Shown here piece by piece: positions 1 to 6,412 of a stretch of 15,501 nucleotides of DNA; positions within the stretch are counted from its first letter, which is position 1, and every line of letters begins with the position of its first letter. The stretch spans positions 1 through 15,501 of the forward strand of contig CAZAAC010000048.1 of NCBI GenBank assembly GCA_964483155.1, given 5' to 3'. Origin of the DNA: JAAYYM01 sp964483155 (lineage in GTDB: Bacteria > Bacillota > Clostridia > Lachnospirales > Lachnospiraceae). The translations under genes and the position numbers were made by a program. The notes under the pieces were generated by a model. It saw nothing but the letters and a program-made list of their open reading frames with translations. It did not search any database and had not been told where the DNA came from.

Positions 1-352
1 CAATCACTCGAACACCTTCAACATAGATGTTAATCTTTTCAATATCTAATCCTGTAAATTCTTCCACTTTATACTTTACATTACTAATTAAATTATCAGA
101 AACTGCAAGGATGCTGACACCATAAGCAACAATCACATGAAAATCAAGTGTTAATTGATTGTTAATTATTTCCACATTGATTCCGTGTGTAATGCTCTCT
201 CGTTTCAGCAGTTTGACAAATCCGTCTCTTACACTAACGGCTGCCATCCCTACTATGCCAAAACACTCTACTGCTACTGAACCAGCATATTGTGCGATCA
301 CTTCCTTATCAATAATGATATTCCCCGCATGTGTACTCATACGACCTTTCAT
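1..352 (-). CDS. Asp23/Gls24 family protein (YloU-like), C-terminus cut by window edge
   Basis: About 117 residues are visible, reading MKGRMSTHAGNIIIDKEV and onward. The pattern of a GNIIID-type opening, AGSVAVECFGIVGM, a variable middle and then VYGV-like and VEGVRV strands is that of the small Asp23/Gls24 (DUF322) family. In Bacillus the YloU member sits divergent from rpmB and ahead of the DAK-domain gene yloV. The same divergence from rpmB is seen here, so the next gene beyond the window edge is probably a YloV homologue (inference). Two in-frame ATGs exist at 358 and 352. The GGAGGT at 365-359 abuts the first, so the second, about seven bases from GGAGG, is the likelier start. A perfect TATAAT lies on the minus strand at 392-387, but no convincing -35 goes with it. 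The molecular function of the family is not settled. No membrane segment or catalytic motif is visible. Confidence 0.85.
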   Translation of the reverse strand, partial: MKGRMSTHAGNIIIDKEVIAQYAGSVAVECFGIVGMAAVSVRDGFVKLLKRESITHGINVEIINNQLTLDFHVIVAYGVSILAVSDNLISNVKYKVEEFTGLDIEKINIYVEGVRVI

Positions 353-470
353 GTTCATACCTCCGTTCTTATATGTACGCTTTATTATTATAACCGCTTT
401 ATATCAAAAATGAAATACAAAATTATTTTAATTTAAAATTATTAAATTTGGTATTATTTAAATCTTTTAC

Positions 471-499
471 TTGCAATTATATATAACTTCTGCTAAAAT
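471..499 (+). promoter_or_regulatory. sigma-A promoter of rpmB
   Basis: TTGCAA at 471-476, a 17-base spacer, then TAAAAT at 494-499 preceded by TGC, which makes an extended -10 element. Transcription would start near 506, giving a leader of about 50 bases. The leader carries AGGGAGGTG at about 541-549, six bases or so before the ATG. Confidence 0.75.
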
Positions 500-555
500 A
501 CATTTGTTGTGAACAAATATATGTGTTACGTCAATAACTTTAGGGAGGTGCAAAA

Positions 556-741
556 ATGGCTAAATGTGATATTTGTGGAAAAAGTGTTCATTTTGGAAAT
601 GCTGTCAGCCATTCTCATAGAAGATCAAATAGAATTTTTAAATCAAATGTGAAAAGGGTTAAGTGTAGCGTTAATGGTACACCAAAAAAACTTCATGTTT
701 GTACAAATTGTTTGAAATCAAACAGAGTCGAGAGAATATAG
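556..741 (+). CDS. rpmB: 50S ribosomal protein L28
   Basis: This 61-residue protein is the bacterial large-subunit protein L28, which binds 23S rRNA. The sequence opens MAKCDICGKSVHFGNAVSHS, then has a basic SHRRSNRIFKSN stretch and ends with HVCTNCLKSNRVERI, all typical of L28. Cysteine pairs C4/C7 and C49/C52 form the four-cysteine zinc ribbon of the zinc-binding form of L28, so this is the C+ version. The length matches the short clostridial and bacillar proteins. It has its own extended -10 promoter, a strong ribosome site and an intrinsic terminator, so it looks like a single-gene transcript. It is divergent from the Asp23-type gene, as in Bacillus, and convergent with the J-domain protein gene. 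Confidence 0.97.
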   Translation: MAKCDICGKSVHFGNAVSHSHRRSNRIFKSNVKRVKCSVNGTPKKLHVCTNCLKSNRVERI

Positions 742-748
742 TCCATTG

Positions 749-780
749 AAAAATCCATCCGTTAAGGGTGGATTTTTTTT
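749..780 (+). terminator. bidirectional intrinsic terminator between rpmB and the J-domain gene
   Basis: A ten-pair stem (751-760 with 766-775, one G-T pair) closes a GTTAA loop and is followed by a T-run at 773-780 on the + strand. On the minus strand the same stem is followed by a run of five T, so it can also end the convergent J-domain transcript, whose stop codon is 20 bases away. Confidence 0.85.
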
Positions 781-800
781 GATGATAAACGCCTTGAAAC

Positions 801-1322
801 TTAAAACTGATAGACATCTTTTAACGTGCTATATTCGCTATTAATAATCTGAACAGTTTCATTATCTCCAGCAATATTATCAGGATGAAATATTTTAATT
901 AAGTCTTTATATCGTTTTTTTAAAGCCAATGAATTATCTACACCCTTAAAGAAAAATCCGGATGTTGCCGTTATATTACTGGAATATTGCCCGCCAATAT
1001 ATTTGTTTTCTCTTATTAATTGTTGTTTTTCAATCTCTACTTTTTTTCGCTCTTCATGCAAATCCCTATATGCACTTTCTAGTATTCCCCATTTCTGCTT
1101 GAAAAGCATTTTTTCCTGCGTTAGTTGTTGCTGATCAATATGGTTTCTACACTCTTGCTCATTGATTTGGCGCTTTAATATTGCTTTTTCCTGTGCAAAC
1201 TCTTTTTTTTTCTTTTCTAATTCTTCTTTTTCATTTTCTATTCTAATTTTTTCTTGAAATAGCCACAGCTTTATCTGTGCTAATTGTTCGATAGAAGCAT
1301 TCTCAATATTATGCACATTCAT
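801..1322 (-). CDS. coiled-coil protein with C-terminal J domain
   Basis: The protein has 173 residues. Residues about 12-107 are rich in E, K, Q and R in heptad-like runs and should form a long coiled coil. Residues about 123-171 resemble a J domain: FFFKGVDNSLALKKRYKDL, then the HPD signature at 146-148, then a helix ending SEYSTLKDVY. The HPD tripeptide is what J proteins use to stimulate the ATPase of Hsp70 (DnaK). The first helix is the divergent FxGV type seen in small J-like proteins of Firmicutes rather than the DnaJ type. There is no G/F region, zinc finger or substrate-binding domain. It probably directs DnaK to a specific partner through the coiled coil, but that is inference. AAGGAGAG lies only two to four bases before the ATG, which is rather tight. 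A good promoter is visible at 1386-1414. Confidence 0.75.
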   Translation of the reverse strand: MNVHNIENASIEQLAQIKLWLFQEKIRIENEKEELEKKKKEFAQEKAILKRQINEQECRNHIDQQQLTQEKMLFKQKWGILESAYRDLHEERKKVEIEKQQLIRENKYIGGQYSSNITATSGFFFKGVDNSLALKKRYKDLIKIFHPDNIAGDNETVQIINSEYSTLKDVYQF

Positions 1323-1385
1323 CTCTCCTTAGCAACTAATACAAATTGTTGAATTTGATTTTTTATAACCACATTATATAGTTTC

Positions 1386-1414
1386 ATTATATTTTGAAAC
1401 GACTTTTTTTTCAA
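1386..1414 (-). promoter_or_regulatory. sigma-A promoter of the J-domain gene
   Basis: On the minus strand TTGAAA (1414-1409), an exact 17-base spacer, then TATAAT (1391-1386). Transcription would begin near 1379, about 57 bases before the start codon. A second TATAAT at 1378-1373 has no matching -35. Confidence 0.7.
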
Positions 1415-1452
1415 CTATTTTTCATTCGTCAATTTGCACGAAAAAGGAAATT

Positions 1453-1510
1453 AAAAAATTCTCACAAATAAACGCTATAGAATGTTAATACTATAGAATA
1501 TTTGTGAGAA
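1453..1510 (-). terminator. terminator hairpin of the hydrogenase-like sensor gene
   Basis: A perfect 12-base inverted repeat (1459-1470 with 1499-1510, TTCTCACAAATA type) is followed on the minus strand by six T at 1458-1453. It lies 25 bases after the stop codon. The 28-base loop holds two CTATAG copies that can pair with each other and extend the structure. The stem is AT-richer than a textbook terminator. Confidence 0.65.
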
Positions 1511-1534
1511 GTTTTTATATAGGCCCCCAAAATA

Positions 1535-3463
1535 CTAATCTACAATCACTTGATTCATCTGCCCCGAAATACGTTCCACAATATCTTCTACAACAATAGA
1601 TTGTGCAGAAATCTCTTCAGAACTTGCCGCTAATGTAGCCGTTTTTTCATTTAAATCATTTATATTTTTAAGAAATTCCTGCGTTTCATCAGCTAATGCG
1701 CGAATTGCTGGAACTAGTAAATCACTTTGTTGTTTTCCATAATGTACGGCATTCTTAGTTTGCTCTGACAAGTCTCTGACACGATTAGCGATTACGGTAA
1801 AGCCTCGTCCTGCCTCGCCACTCCGTGCTGCTTCAATTCCTGCATTTAATGCAAGCATACTGGTTTGATTTGAAATTTTAATAATAGAATCATTCACTTC
1901 ATCATAACCCTTAATCGAATCTTCGACCTGCTGTAATGAGTTTTTAAGCGTTTCTCCATACCCGGCAAGTGAATTAATAGCCATCGCCATTGTAGTAGTT
2001 TCTTCAGCAGATGCCTGATTACCTGCTGTTACTTCAGACATGGAACTTTTTATTTCTTCAAATTCATCAAAAATTACCTTAAATAAGGAGACTTGATTTG
2101 CATGCTTTTCCTCTATTTCTGCCACTAAATTCTTGATATGTTCTTTCTCTTCTCCTAGAGTATCTTTAATATAATGAATACAATTTTCCTTTTTGTTTAT
2201 CTGGAGTGCAATTGCTTTTGCCATTTCTTCACAAGTATCATAACCACAGGCGCTACAGTTAATTTTACGTGCTTCCGGCGTTATTTTTTTCATACTTAAA
2301 TAAACAGTATCTAATTCACTCTGTGACACTTCACGACTAGAAATGGTGGCATCTGCATTATACTTGCATATAAAATCTTCTAGTTTCAAATTCTTAAACT
2401 GTTCATTTAATCGAGAAAGGCGGTCTTTATAATCTGCTGACTGATCCCAAGCAGTTTTTTTAGCTTTCGCATTTTCAGCAGTACGTTGTGCATGAATTTC
2501 TAGTAAAGTATCTTCATCTTCGTCTCTTGTGTAGTCGGTTGCTGTACCATAAATACATCCCTTCGTGCAATTAAGAGCGTCTACCATAAATGGAAGGTTT
2601 TTGCCGGATTTAACACGTTTTGCATAAGCATCCATAAACTTGTATGCATGTTCAGGACTTTCAATCTGTCTGACAAACAAATCTTTTCCAACAAAATGTT
2701 CCACGTTTTCCTTTAATCCACCAGGCATTGGATATACAGATCCAAGACCATATTCCATTTCATCCGTAGCCTCATATCCAGACAGTGAAACATCTCTTAA
2801 TTTTTCCATCAGTTTTTCAAAAGTAACATTATATGAAATGTTTCCATCATTTTGTTTTCTGGACATCTCAGATTTTTTTGCAATACAAGGACTAATAAAT
2901 GCAAGCTTATCTGAAATATTCATGTATTTTCTGGCATAAATAGCACCGCACATCATTGGACTGTGTATCGGCACCAACTTAGGTACTAGATCAGGAACAT
3001 ATTTTTCTATATAATCCACAATGGCAGGACAAGGCTGAGATATTCCGCCGACAAAATGATTAGCAGTAATATAGTTCAAATATGCCCAAGTTGTAATATC
3101 AGCACCAAAACTGATACTAATAATTCTATTAACACCTTTGCTCTTTAAATATCCTAGTACTTGTTTATACTGATCTGGATAATTAGCTATGAATGCAGGT
3201 GCAACTAAAATACTAATTGGAACTCCCTTACTTAAATCTTCAAAGAATTGTTCTGTGTCATCGTTGTAACTTCTTGCATCGTGAGTACATGTCCGAATAC
3301 AACTGGCACAATGAATACAGGCATCCCCATCAACACCGATATGGCTTTTCTCTCCTTCGTTTACTGCGTGATTTGCAGAAAAAACGGGACAAACAGATAT
3401 ACATCTGTTGCATCCCTCACAGTAATCGTTTGTAAATATTAAACCTTCGTTCAGCTTCCCCAT
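1535..3463 (-). CDS. soluble [FeFe]-hydrogenase-like sensor fused to a chemoreceptor signalling domain
   Basis: The product has 642 residues and no membrane segment. Domains in order are: two ferredoxin-type [4Fe-4S] motifs (C15-C18-C21-C25 and C49-C52-C55-C59); an iron-only hydrogenase large-subunit domain (about 80-310); a second Fe-S domain of the PF04060 type (C403, C406, C411, C428); a coiled linker; and a methyl-accepting signalling domain with its hairpin tip near 531-571 (LALNAGIEAARSGEAGRGF). The H-domain keeps the four subcluster cysteines (C145 in QPCP, C193 in PCIAKK, C299 and C303) but has proline where catalytic enzymes carry the proton-relay cysteine of TSCCP. It also lacks the GGG of the third motif. 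A redox or hydrogen sensor that drives chemotaxis or another Che-type pathway is therefore likelier than a working hydrogenase. The frame is open to a TTG at 3481, but AGGAGG lies inside that extension, nine bases before the ATG used here. Confidence 0.88.
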   Translation of the reverse strand: MGKLNEGLIFTNDYCEGCNRCISVCPVFSANHAVNEGEKSHIGVDGDACIHCASCIRTCTHDARSYNDDTEQFFEDLSKGVPISILVAPAFIANYPDQYKQVLGYLKSKGVNRIISISFGADITTWAYLNYITANHFVGGISQPCPAIVDYIEKYVPDLVPKLVPIHSPMMCGAIYARKYMNISDKLAFISPCIAKKSEMSRKQNDGNISYNVTFEKLMEKLRDVSLSGYEATDEMEYGLGSVYPMPGGLKENVEHFVGKDLFVRQIESPEHAYKFMDAYAKRVKSGKNLPFMVDALNCTKGCIYGTATDYTRDEDEDTLLEIHAQRTAENAKAKKTAWDQSADYKDRLSRLNEQFKNLKLEDFICKYNADATISSREVSQSELDTVYLSMKKITPEARKINCSACGYDTCEEMAKAIALQINKKENCIHYIKDTLGEEKEHIKNLVAEIEEKHANQVSLFKVIFDEFEEIKSSMSEVTAGNQASAEETTTMAMAINSLAGYGETLKNSLQQVEDSIKGYDEVNDSIIKISNQTSMLALNAGIEAARSGEAGRGFTVIANRVRDLSEQTKNAVHYGKQQSDLLVPAIRALADETQEFLKNINDLNEKTATLAASSEEISAQSIVVEDIVERISGQMNQVIVD

Positions 3464-3497
3464 TGAAGTAATCCTCCTCAAAATCTAATTGTATTCT

Positions 3498-3524
3498 ATA
3501 TATTATAATCCCATATATTATAAT
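3498..3524. repeat. 12-base direct repeat over the -10 region of the sensor gene
   Basis: ATATATTATAAT occurs at 3498-3509 and again at 3513-3524, a period of 15 bases. The upstream copy holds the best -10 box. The repeat may be chance in AT-rich DNA, or give a tandem start site or a protein-binding site. Confidence 0.6.
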
Positions 3525-3545
3525 AGTACTGCAAACTTTATGCAA
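3517..3545 (-). promoter_or_regulatory. promoter of the hydrogenase-like sensor gene
   Basis: On the minus strand TTGCAT (3545-3540), 17 bases, then TATAAT (3522-3517). Transcription would begin near 3510, about 47 bases before the ATG. The -10 box is part of a 12-base direct repeat, and the other copy places a second TATAAT at 3507-3502. Confidence 0.6.
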
Positions 3546-3575
3546 ATTCTATAAAGTCAGGAAATCATTCAAAAA

Positions 3576-3959
3576 TCAATCTTCAAATGCTGCACCCACG
3601 GCATCTTCATCTGATATAGAATCTTCTTTTTTTGCTGTAAATTTATTTACTAAATCTGGAACCATATCTAAAATCTTTGTCATGCTGTCTTGATTTTTGA
3701 TATTAACAAGACGTGTACTGCCCTTTTGAATTACAAGAACAGCGCTTGGCGACATTTTACCTGTTAGTCCTCCTCCGCCATTACTTTTTTTCTCACCCGA
3801 GAACTCTCCAGCCCCAACGCCAAAAGAAACATCCACAAAAGGAAGAATAATGGTATCATCGATTTTTGTTGCTTCTCCTACAACTGTTTTCGTTGATAAA
3901 AAACCTTCCATTCCTTTCATTAGTGTCTCTACGACATTATTAATATTACTATTCGTCAT
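3576..3959 (-). CDS. ytfJ: GerW/YtfJ family sporulation protein
   Basis: This 127-residue protein matches the GerW (YtfJ) family. It opens with NNVVETLMKGMEGFLSTKTV, has the family's VGEA and IILPFVDVSFGVGAG strand, a glycine-rich loop at about 48-68 (GGGGLTGK) and a SAVLVIQKG strand. A charged tail of about 25 residues ends it. In Bacillus subtilis YtfJ is made in the forespore and is needed for normal spore germination with lytic enzymes, so its presence points to a spore former. The ATG is one base after the stop of the DUF2953 gene, with its ribosome site (AAAGGGAGG) inside that gene's end. The ytfI-ytfJ pairing is conserved in Firmicutes. No forespore sigma-F or sigma-G promoter was found close upstream. 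Confidence 0.92.
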   Translation of the reverse strand: MTNSNINNVVETLMKGMEGFLSTKTVVGEATKIDDTIILPFVDVSFGVGAGEFSGEKKSNGGGGLTGKMSPSAVLVIQKGSTRLVNIKNQDSMTKILDMVPDLVNKFTAKKEDSISDEDAVGAAFED

Positions 3960-3960
3960 T

Positions 3961-4866
3961 TTACTGCCTCCCTTTCAATGTGCTTATCATTCTCTTAAAG
4001 TTTTTATTAAAATATATAATCCATGCAACCTTCAAAAATACAAACATTGTAATATGCCCACGAATATCAGCATCCATATCAAATATCGACTGTGCAAAGT
4101 CTGGTGTTATATGCAAATCACCATGAAAAAATGGATATATAATACCAAGAATGGCCAAAATAGAGCCTAATGTTGCTGGATCCTCTGTGCCAACTATTAT
4201 AGCAATATAAACTTTGCATGGCTTTACATGCTTAAGCATAACACACGCTTGTTCAAAACATAATTGCATTGCTTCGATATTATGTTCATCTTGAAGAAAT
4301 TCAATATAAAAATCAATATCACTCTTTATAGAAACTAGTTTATCATACATTTTGTCTAATGTGTATTTAAAATTTCTGACTCTGTTAAATAGCATTTTAA
4401 AAAACATAACCAGCTTTTTTCGAAAAGAAATTTTTTCTTCCTGTACAGTTTCTTTTTTCGTCTTTTCATCAAAATATGCCGCATTTTCATCTGAAAATGA
4501 ATCTTGCTTAGTTTCTATAATGGTTCGATCCACATTAATTGTTTTATCTTCATTTTTTACTGCAACATGTTTATTTTTGTTTTTAGTCCTATGAACATGC
4601 GTTTTCCTTTTCATTTTCATAAAAGGAATCCCAAAGACTTTAAGTTTTTTATCAAATTTCCCATCAACATAAGTAAATGTCAGGCTGATGATATGTAACA
4701 ACCATGACACTTTCACAATGCCATTTAGTTTATTATGATAACTTGATTGTACCCTATAGCGAAAAGGAACAAACAGAAGCAAAAAAATCAATACCAATAG
4801 TAAAACTAGTAAAGAAAGCAAAACAATTCCTATAATTTTTAAAATCAATAGTAGAATGTGGAACAT
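3961..4866 (-). CDS. DUF2953 membrane protein (YtfI-like)
   Basis: The 301-residue protein starts with one long hydrophobic segment (about 3-34, nearly all I, L, V, F) followed by FVPFRYRVQ, so it is anchored by its N-terminus. Residues about 85-150 are a charged, lysine-rich, probably disordered linker. The C-terminal part carries the DUF2953 signature: AIIVGTEDPATLGSILAILG at 222-241, then ITPDF and DADIRGHI at about 266-272, and a last hydrophobic stretch near 273-285. The family's function is unknown. It is encoded next to ytfJ in many spore formers, which suggests a role in sporulation or spore germination (inference). The start is four bases after the previous stop and is served by GAGGTGGG about eight to ten bases upstream. 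The spacing implies translational coupling with both neighbours. Confidence 0.85.
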   Translation of the reverse strand: MFHILLLILKIIGIVLLSLLVLLLVLIFLLLFVPFRYRVQSSYHNKLNGIVKVSWLLHIISLTFTYVDGKFDKKLKVFGIPFMKMKRKTHVHRTKNKNKHVAVKNEDKTINVDRTIIETKQDSFSDENAAYFDEKTKKETVQEEKISFRKKLVMFFKMLFNRVRNFKYTLDKMYDKLVSIKSDIDFYIEFLQDEHNIEAMQLCFEQACVMLKHVKPCKVYIAIIVGTEDPATLGSILAILGIIYPFFHGDLHITPDFAQSIFDMDADIRGHITMFVFLKVAWIIYFNKNFKRMISTLKGRQ

Positions 4867-4870
4867 AGTC

Positions 4871-5200
4871 TTAACCCACCTCGTTCTGCCGACCTAAAAT
4901 AAACTGTCGCATTTTCTCATAACTTCCTGACTGCAAAAAAATATCATTTACAATATATGCAACAAGATCCATCGCATCCTCATGACTTGCGGCAATACCA
5001 ACAATAAATGGTGGATTATCTTTATAATATTTCTGCATCAGGAGGGCACTGTGACATATGTCAAATAAATCTTCTTTATTGGAAGATAATGTAATTACAT
5101 GAGTGTGCATCATACCTGCGTTTTGTTGCAGTTTTTGCACTATTTTTTTTGCATTCTCTTTTACACCATCACTGAAATAAAGATATTTATAGAATATCAT
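4871..5200 (-). CDS. conserved hypothetical protein, 109 aa, first gene before ytfI-ytfJ
   Basis: I do not recognise a named family. The protein is soluble with mixed alpha/beta character: a short first strand (YKYLYFSDGV), a lysine-rich helix (about 14-27), a strand MMHTHVITLSS, then KEDLFDICHSALLMQKYY, a hydrophobic strand PPFIVGIAASHEDAMDLV and a final helix. There are two cysteine-poor halves and no obvious metal or nucleotide motif; the HED and DLFDI stretches are the most motif-like parts. It lies four bases from the DUF2953 gene, so it is surely co-transcribed with it, and may share its job. From memory, similar short proteins sit at this place in other Lachnospiraceae, but I cannot verify this here. 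AAGGA lies ten bases before the ATG. No convincing promoter was found upstream; TAGAAT on the minus strand at 5244-5239 lacks a -35. Confidence 0.75.
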   Translation of the reverse strand: MIFYKYLYFSDGVKENAKKIVQKLQQNAGMMHTHVITLSSNKEDLFDICHSALLMQKYYKDNPPFIVGIAASHEDAMDLVAYIVNDIFLQSGSYEKMRQFILGRQNEVG

Positions 5201-5289
5201 CCATATTCATTCCTTTTTCTAAAAATTAACATAAGAATATTCTATCACAAAGACACCTTCACGCCTAGTCGTAATTTGGAAAGATTACA

Positions 5290-5318
5290 TTGACAATATT
5301 TGTTTATGTTTCTATACT
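5290..5318 (+). promoter_or_regulatory. sigma-A promoter of the HD-GYP gene
   Basis: A perfect TTGACA at 5290-5295, exactly 17 bases, then TATACT at 5313-5318. Transcription should begin near 5325, leaving a short leader of about 27 bases that holds AGGAGG at 5337-5342. Confidence 0.85.
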
Positions 5319-5351
5319 TAATATATGTATCAAATGAGGAGGAAACAAGAC

Positions 5352-6410
5352 ATGGAAATGATTGCTACTTTAGCGCTTACATCGGGGATGGAACTGGCTG
5401 AAGATGTGTATGATTATCAAGAAAAACTGGTATTAAAAAAGAATACTGTCTTGGATATTCATATGATTAAAAAGATACAAACGCGTTCCGTCATGAGTGT
5501 CAATATAAAGGAGCCTGAAGACTATAAACCCACCTATTTTGAAAAATTAAAAGTCAGTAAAAGCTTTAGTAAATTTGAAGAAATCTACAAAGCAAATCTA
5601 ATTGCATGGAGAGTTTCTGTTGACTCTTATATCTATAAAAAAGTTCCCATGAACAATAATGACTTATTAAAGATTACGCATAATATTTTCACACCTTTTA
5701 TGAGTGAAAATCAATCTATTATGGATATGCTATATATATTACAACCTGCCGAATCAGATATGACGTATGCACATTGTTTAAATGTTGCATTACTATGTAA
5801 TACGTTTGGGCATTGGACACATATGTCTGATGAACAAATCAATCTCCTCATTCTTTGTGGTTTTTATTATGATATTGGTAAATTTCTGCTCCCAAATGAT
5901 ATTATTTGGAAACCCGATAAACTTGACTCTTTAGAATATGATCTTGTTAAGACACATGCTTTTCATGGATATCATATTATCAAGTCTTTAGATATTGATG
6001 AGCATATCAAAAACGCGGCACTTATGCATCATGAAAGATGTGATGGAAGTGGATATCCACAGAAGCTTCAGCATTCTGAAATAGATACATATGCTAAGAT
6101 TATTTCCATTCTGGATGTATATGAGGCAATGACTTCTTATCGCTCGTATCGTAGTCCAATTTGCCCCTTTAAAGTAATCAGTGTCCTGGAAAATGAAGCA
6201 TATCAGAAATATGATGTCGGCTATATCATGACATTTCTCCAACGCATGGTTGAAGAATATACGAACAAGCAAGTTCGCTTAAGCGATGGACGTGAAGGTG
6301 TCGTAATATTTATAAATAAACAATATCCCTCTCGTCCAATGATTTGCTGCGGGAATGATTATATTGACTTATCCCAGAATAAAAATTTAATGATAGAGGC
6401 GCTGATTTAA
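5352..6410 (+). CDS. HD-GYP domain protein with altered HD motif
   Basis: The protein has 352 residues. Residues about 6-51 form the N-terminal strand-rich module common in clostridial HD-GYP proteins (SGMELAEDVYD, then VLKKNTVLD). Residues about 135-305 are the HD-GYP domain, a class of cyclic di-GMP phosphodiesterases. Visible elements are H141 in the first helix, YDIGK at 173-177, H202, HHERCDGSGYP at 226-236 and ILDVYEAMTSYRSYR at 253-267. The canonical HD pair reads YD here, so one metal-ligand histidine is replaced by tyrosine, while GYP and the other ligands are kept. Catalysis may be weakened or lost. A C-terminal strand region (about 306-352) follows. The start is fixed by AGGAGG nine bases upstream and by a promoter whose predicted start point coincides with the longer frame's first ATG at 5325. 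It ends two bases from the convergent Nudix gene. Confidence 0.88.
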   Translation: MEMIATLALTSGMELAEDVYDYQEKLVLKKNTVLDIHMIKKIQTRSVMSVNIKEPEDYKPTYFEKLKVSKSFSKFEEIYKANLIAWRVSVDSYIYKKVPMNNNDLLKITHNIFTPFMSENQSIMDMLYILQPAESDMTYAHCLNVALLCNTFGHWTHMSDEQINLLILCGFYYDIGKFLLPNDIIWKPDKLDSLEYDLVKTHAFHGYHIIKSLDIDEHIKNAALMHHERCDGSGYPQKLQHSEIDTYAKIISILDVYEAMTSYRSYRSPICPFKVISVLENEAYQKYDVGYIMTFLQRMVEEYTNKQVRLSDGREGVVIFINKQYPSRPMICCGNDYIDLSQNKNLMIEALI

Positions 6411-6412
6411 AA

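Noticed and set aside
387..415. Full promoter for the Asp23-type gene
   Set aside because: A perfect TATAAT is present on the minus strand but no -35 at 16-18 bases resembles TTGACA, so it was not listed.
1459..1510. Inverted repeat as the end of an insertion sequence
   Set aside because: No transposase gene or second end is nearby; position and T-run fit a terminator.
2640..3442. Open frames on the + strand inside the hydrogenase-like gene
   Set aside because: They are shadows of a strongly supported minus-strand gene, with no ribosome sites or recognisable protein sequence.
3464..3481. Longer N-terminus of the hydrogenase-like protein from a TTG at 3481
   Set aside because: The extra six codons contain the AGGAGG ribosome site for the ATG at 3463, so they are leader and not protein.
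5271..5288. GTAAT/ATTAC inverted repeat just before the HD-GYP promoter as an operator
   Set aside because: The arms are only five bases and AT-rich, easily expected by chance.
5201..5290. Forespore (sigma-F or sigma-G) promoter upstream of the 109-aa gene and ytfJ
   Set aside because: I looked for the known -35/-10 patterns on the minus strand and found no convincing pair.
5325..5351. Longer HD-GYP protein from an ATG at 5325
   Set aside because: That ATG is at the predicted transcription start, and AGGAGG lies inside the extension nine bases before the ATG at 5352.
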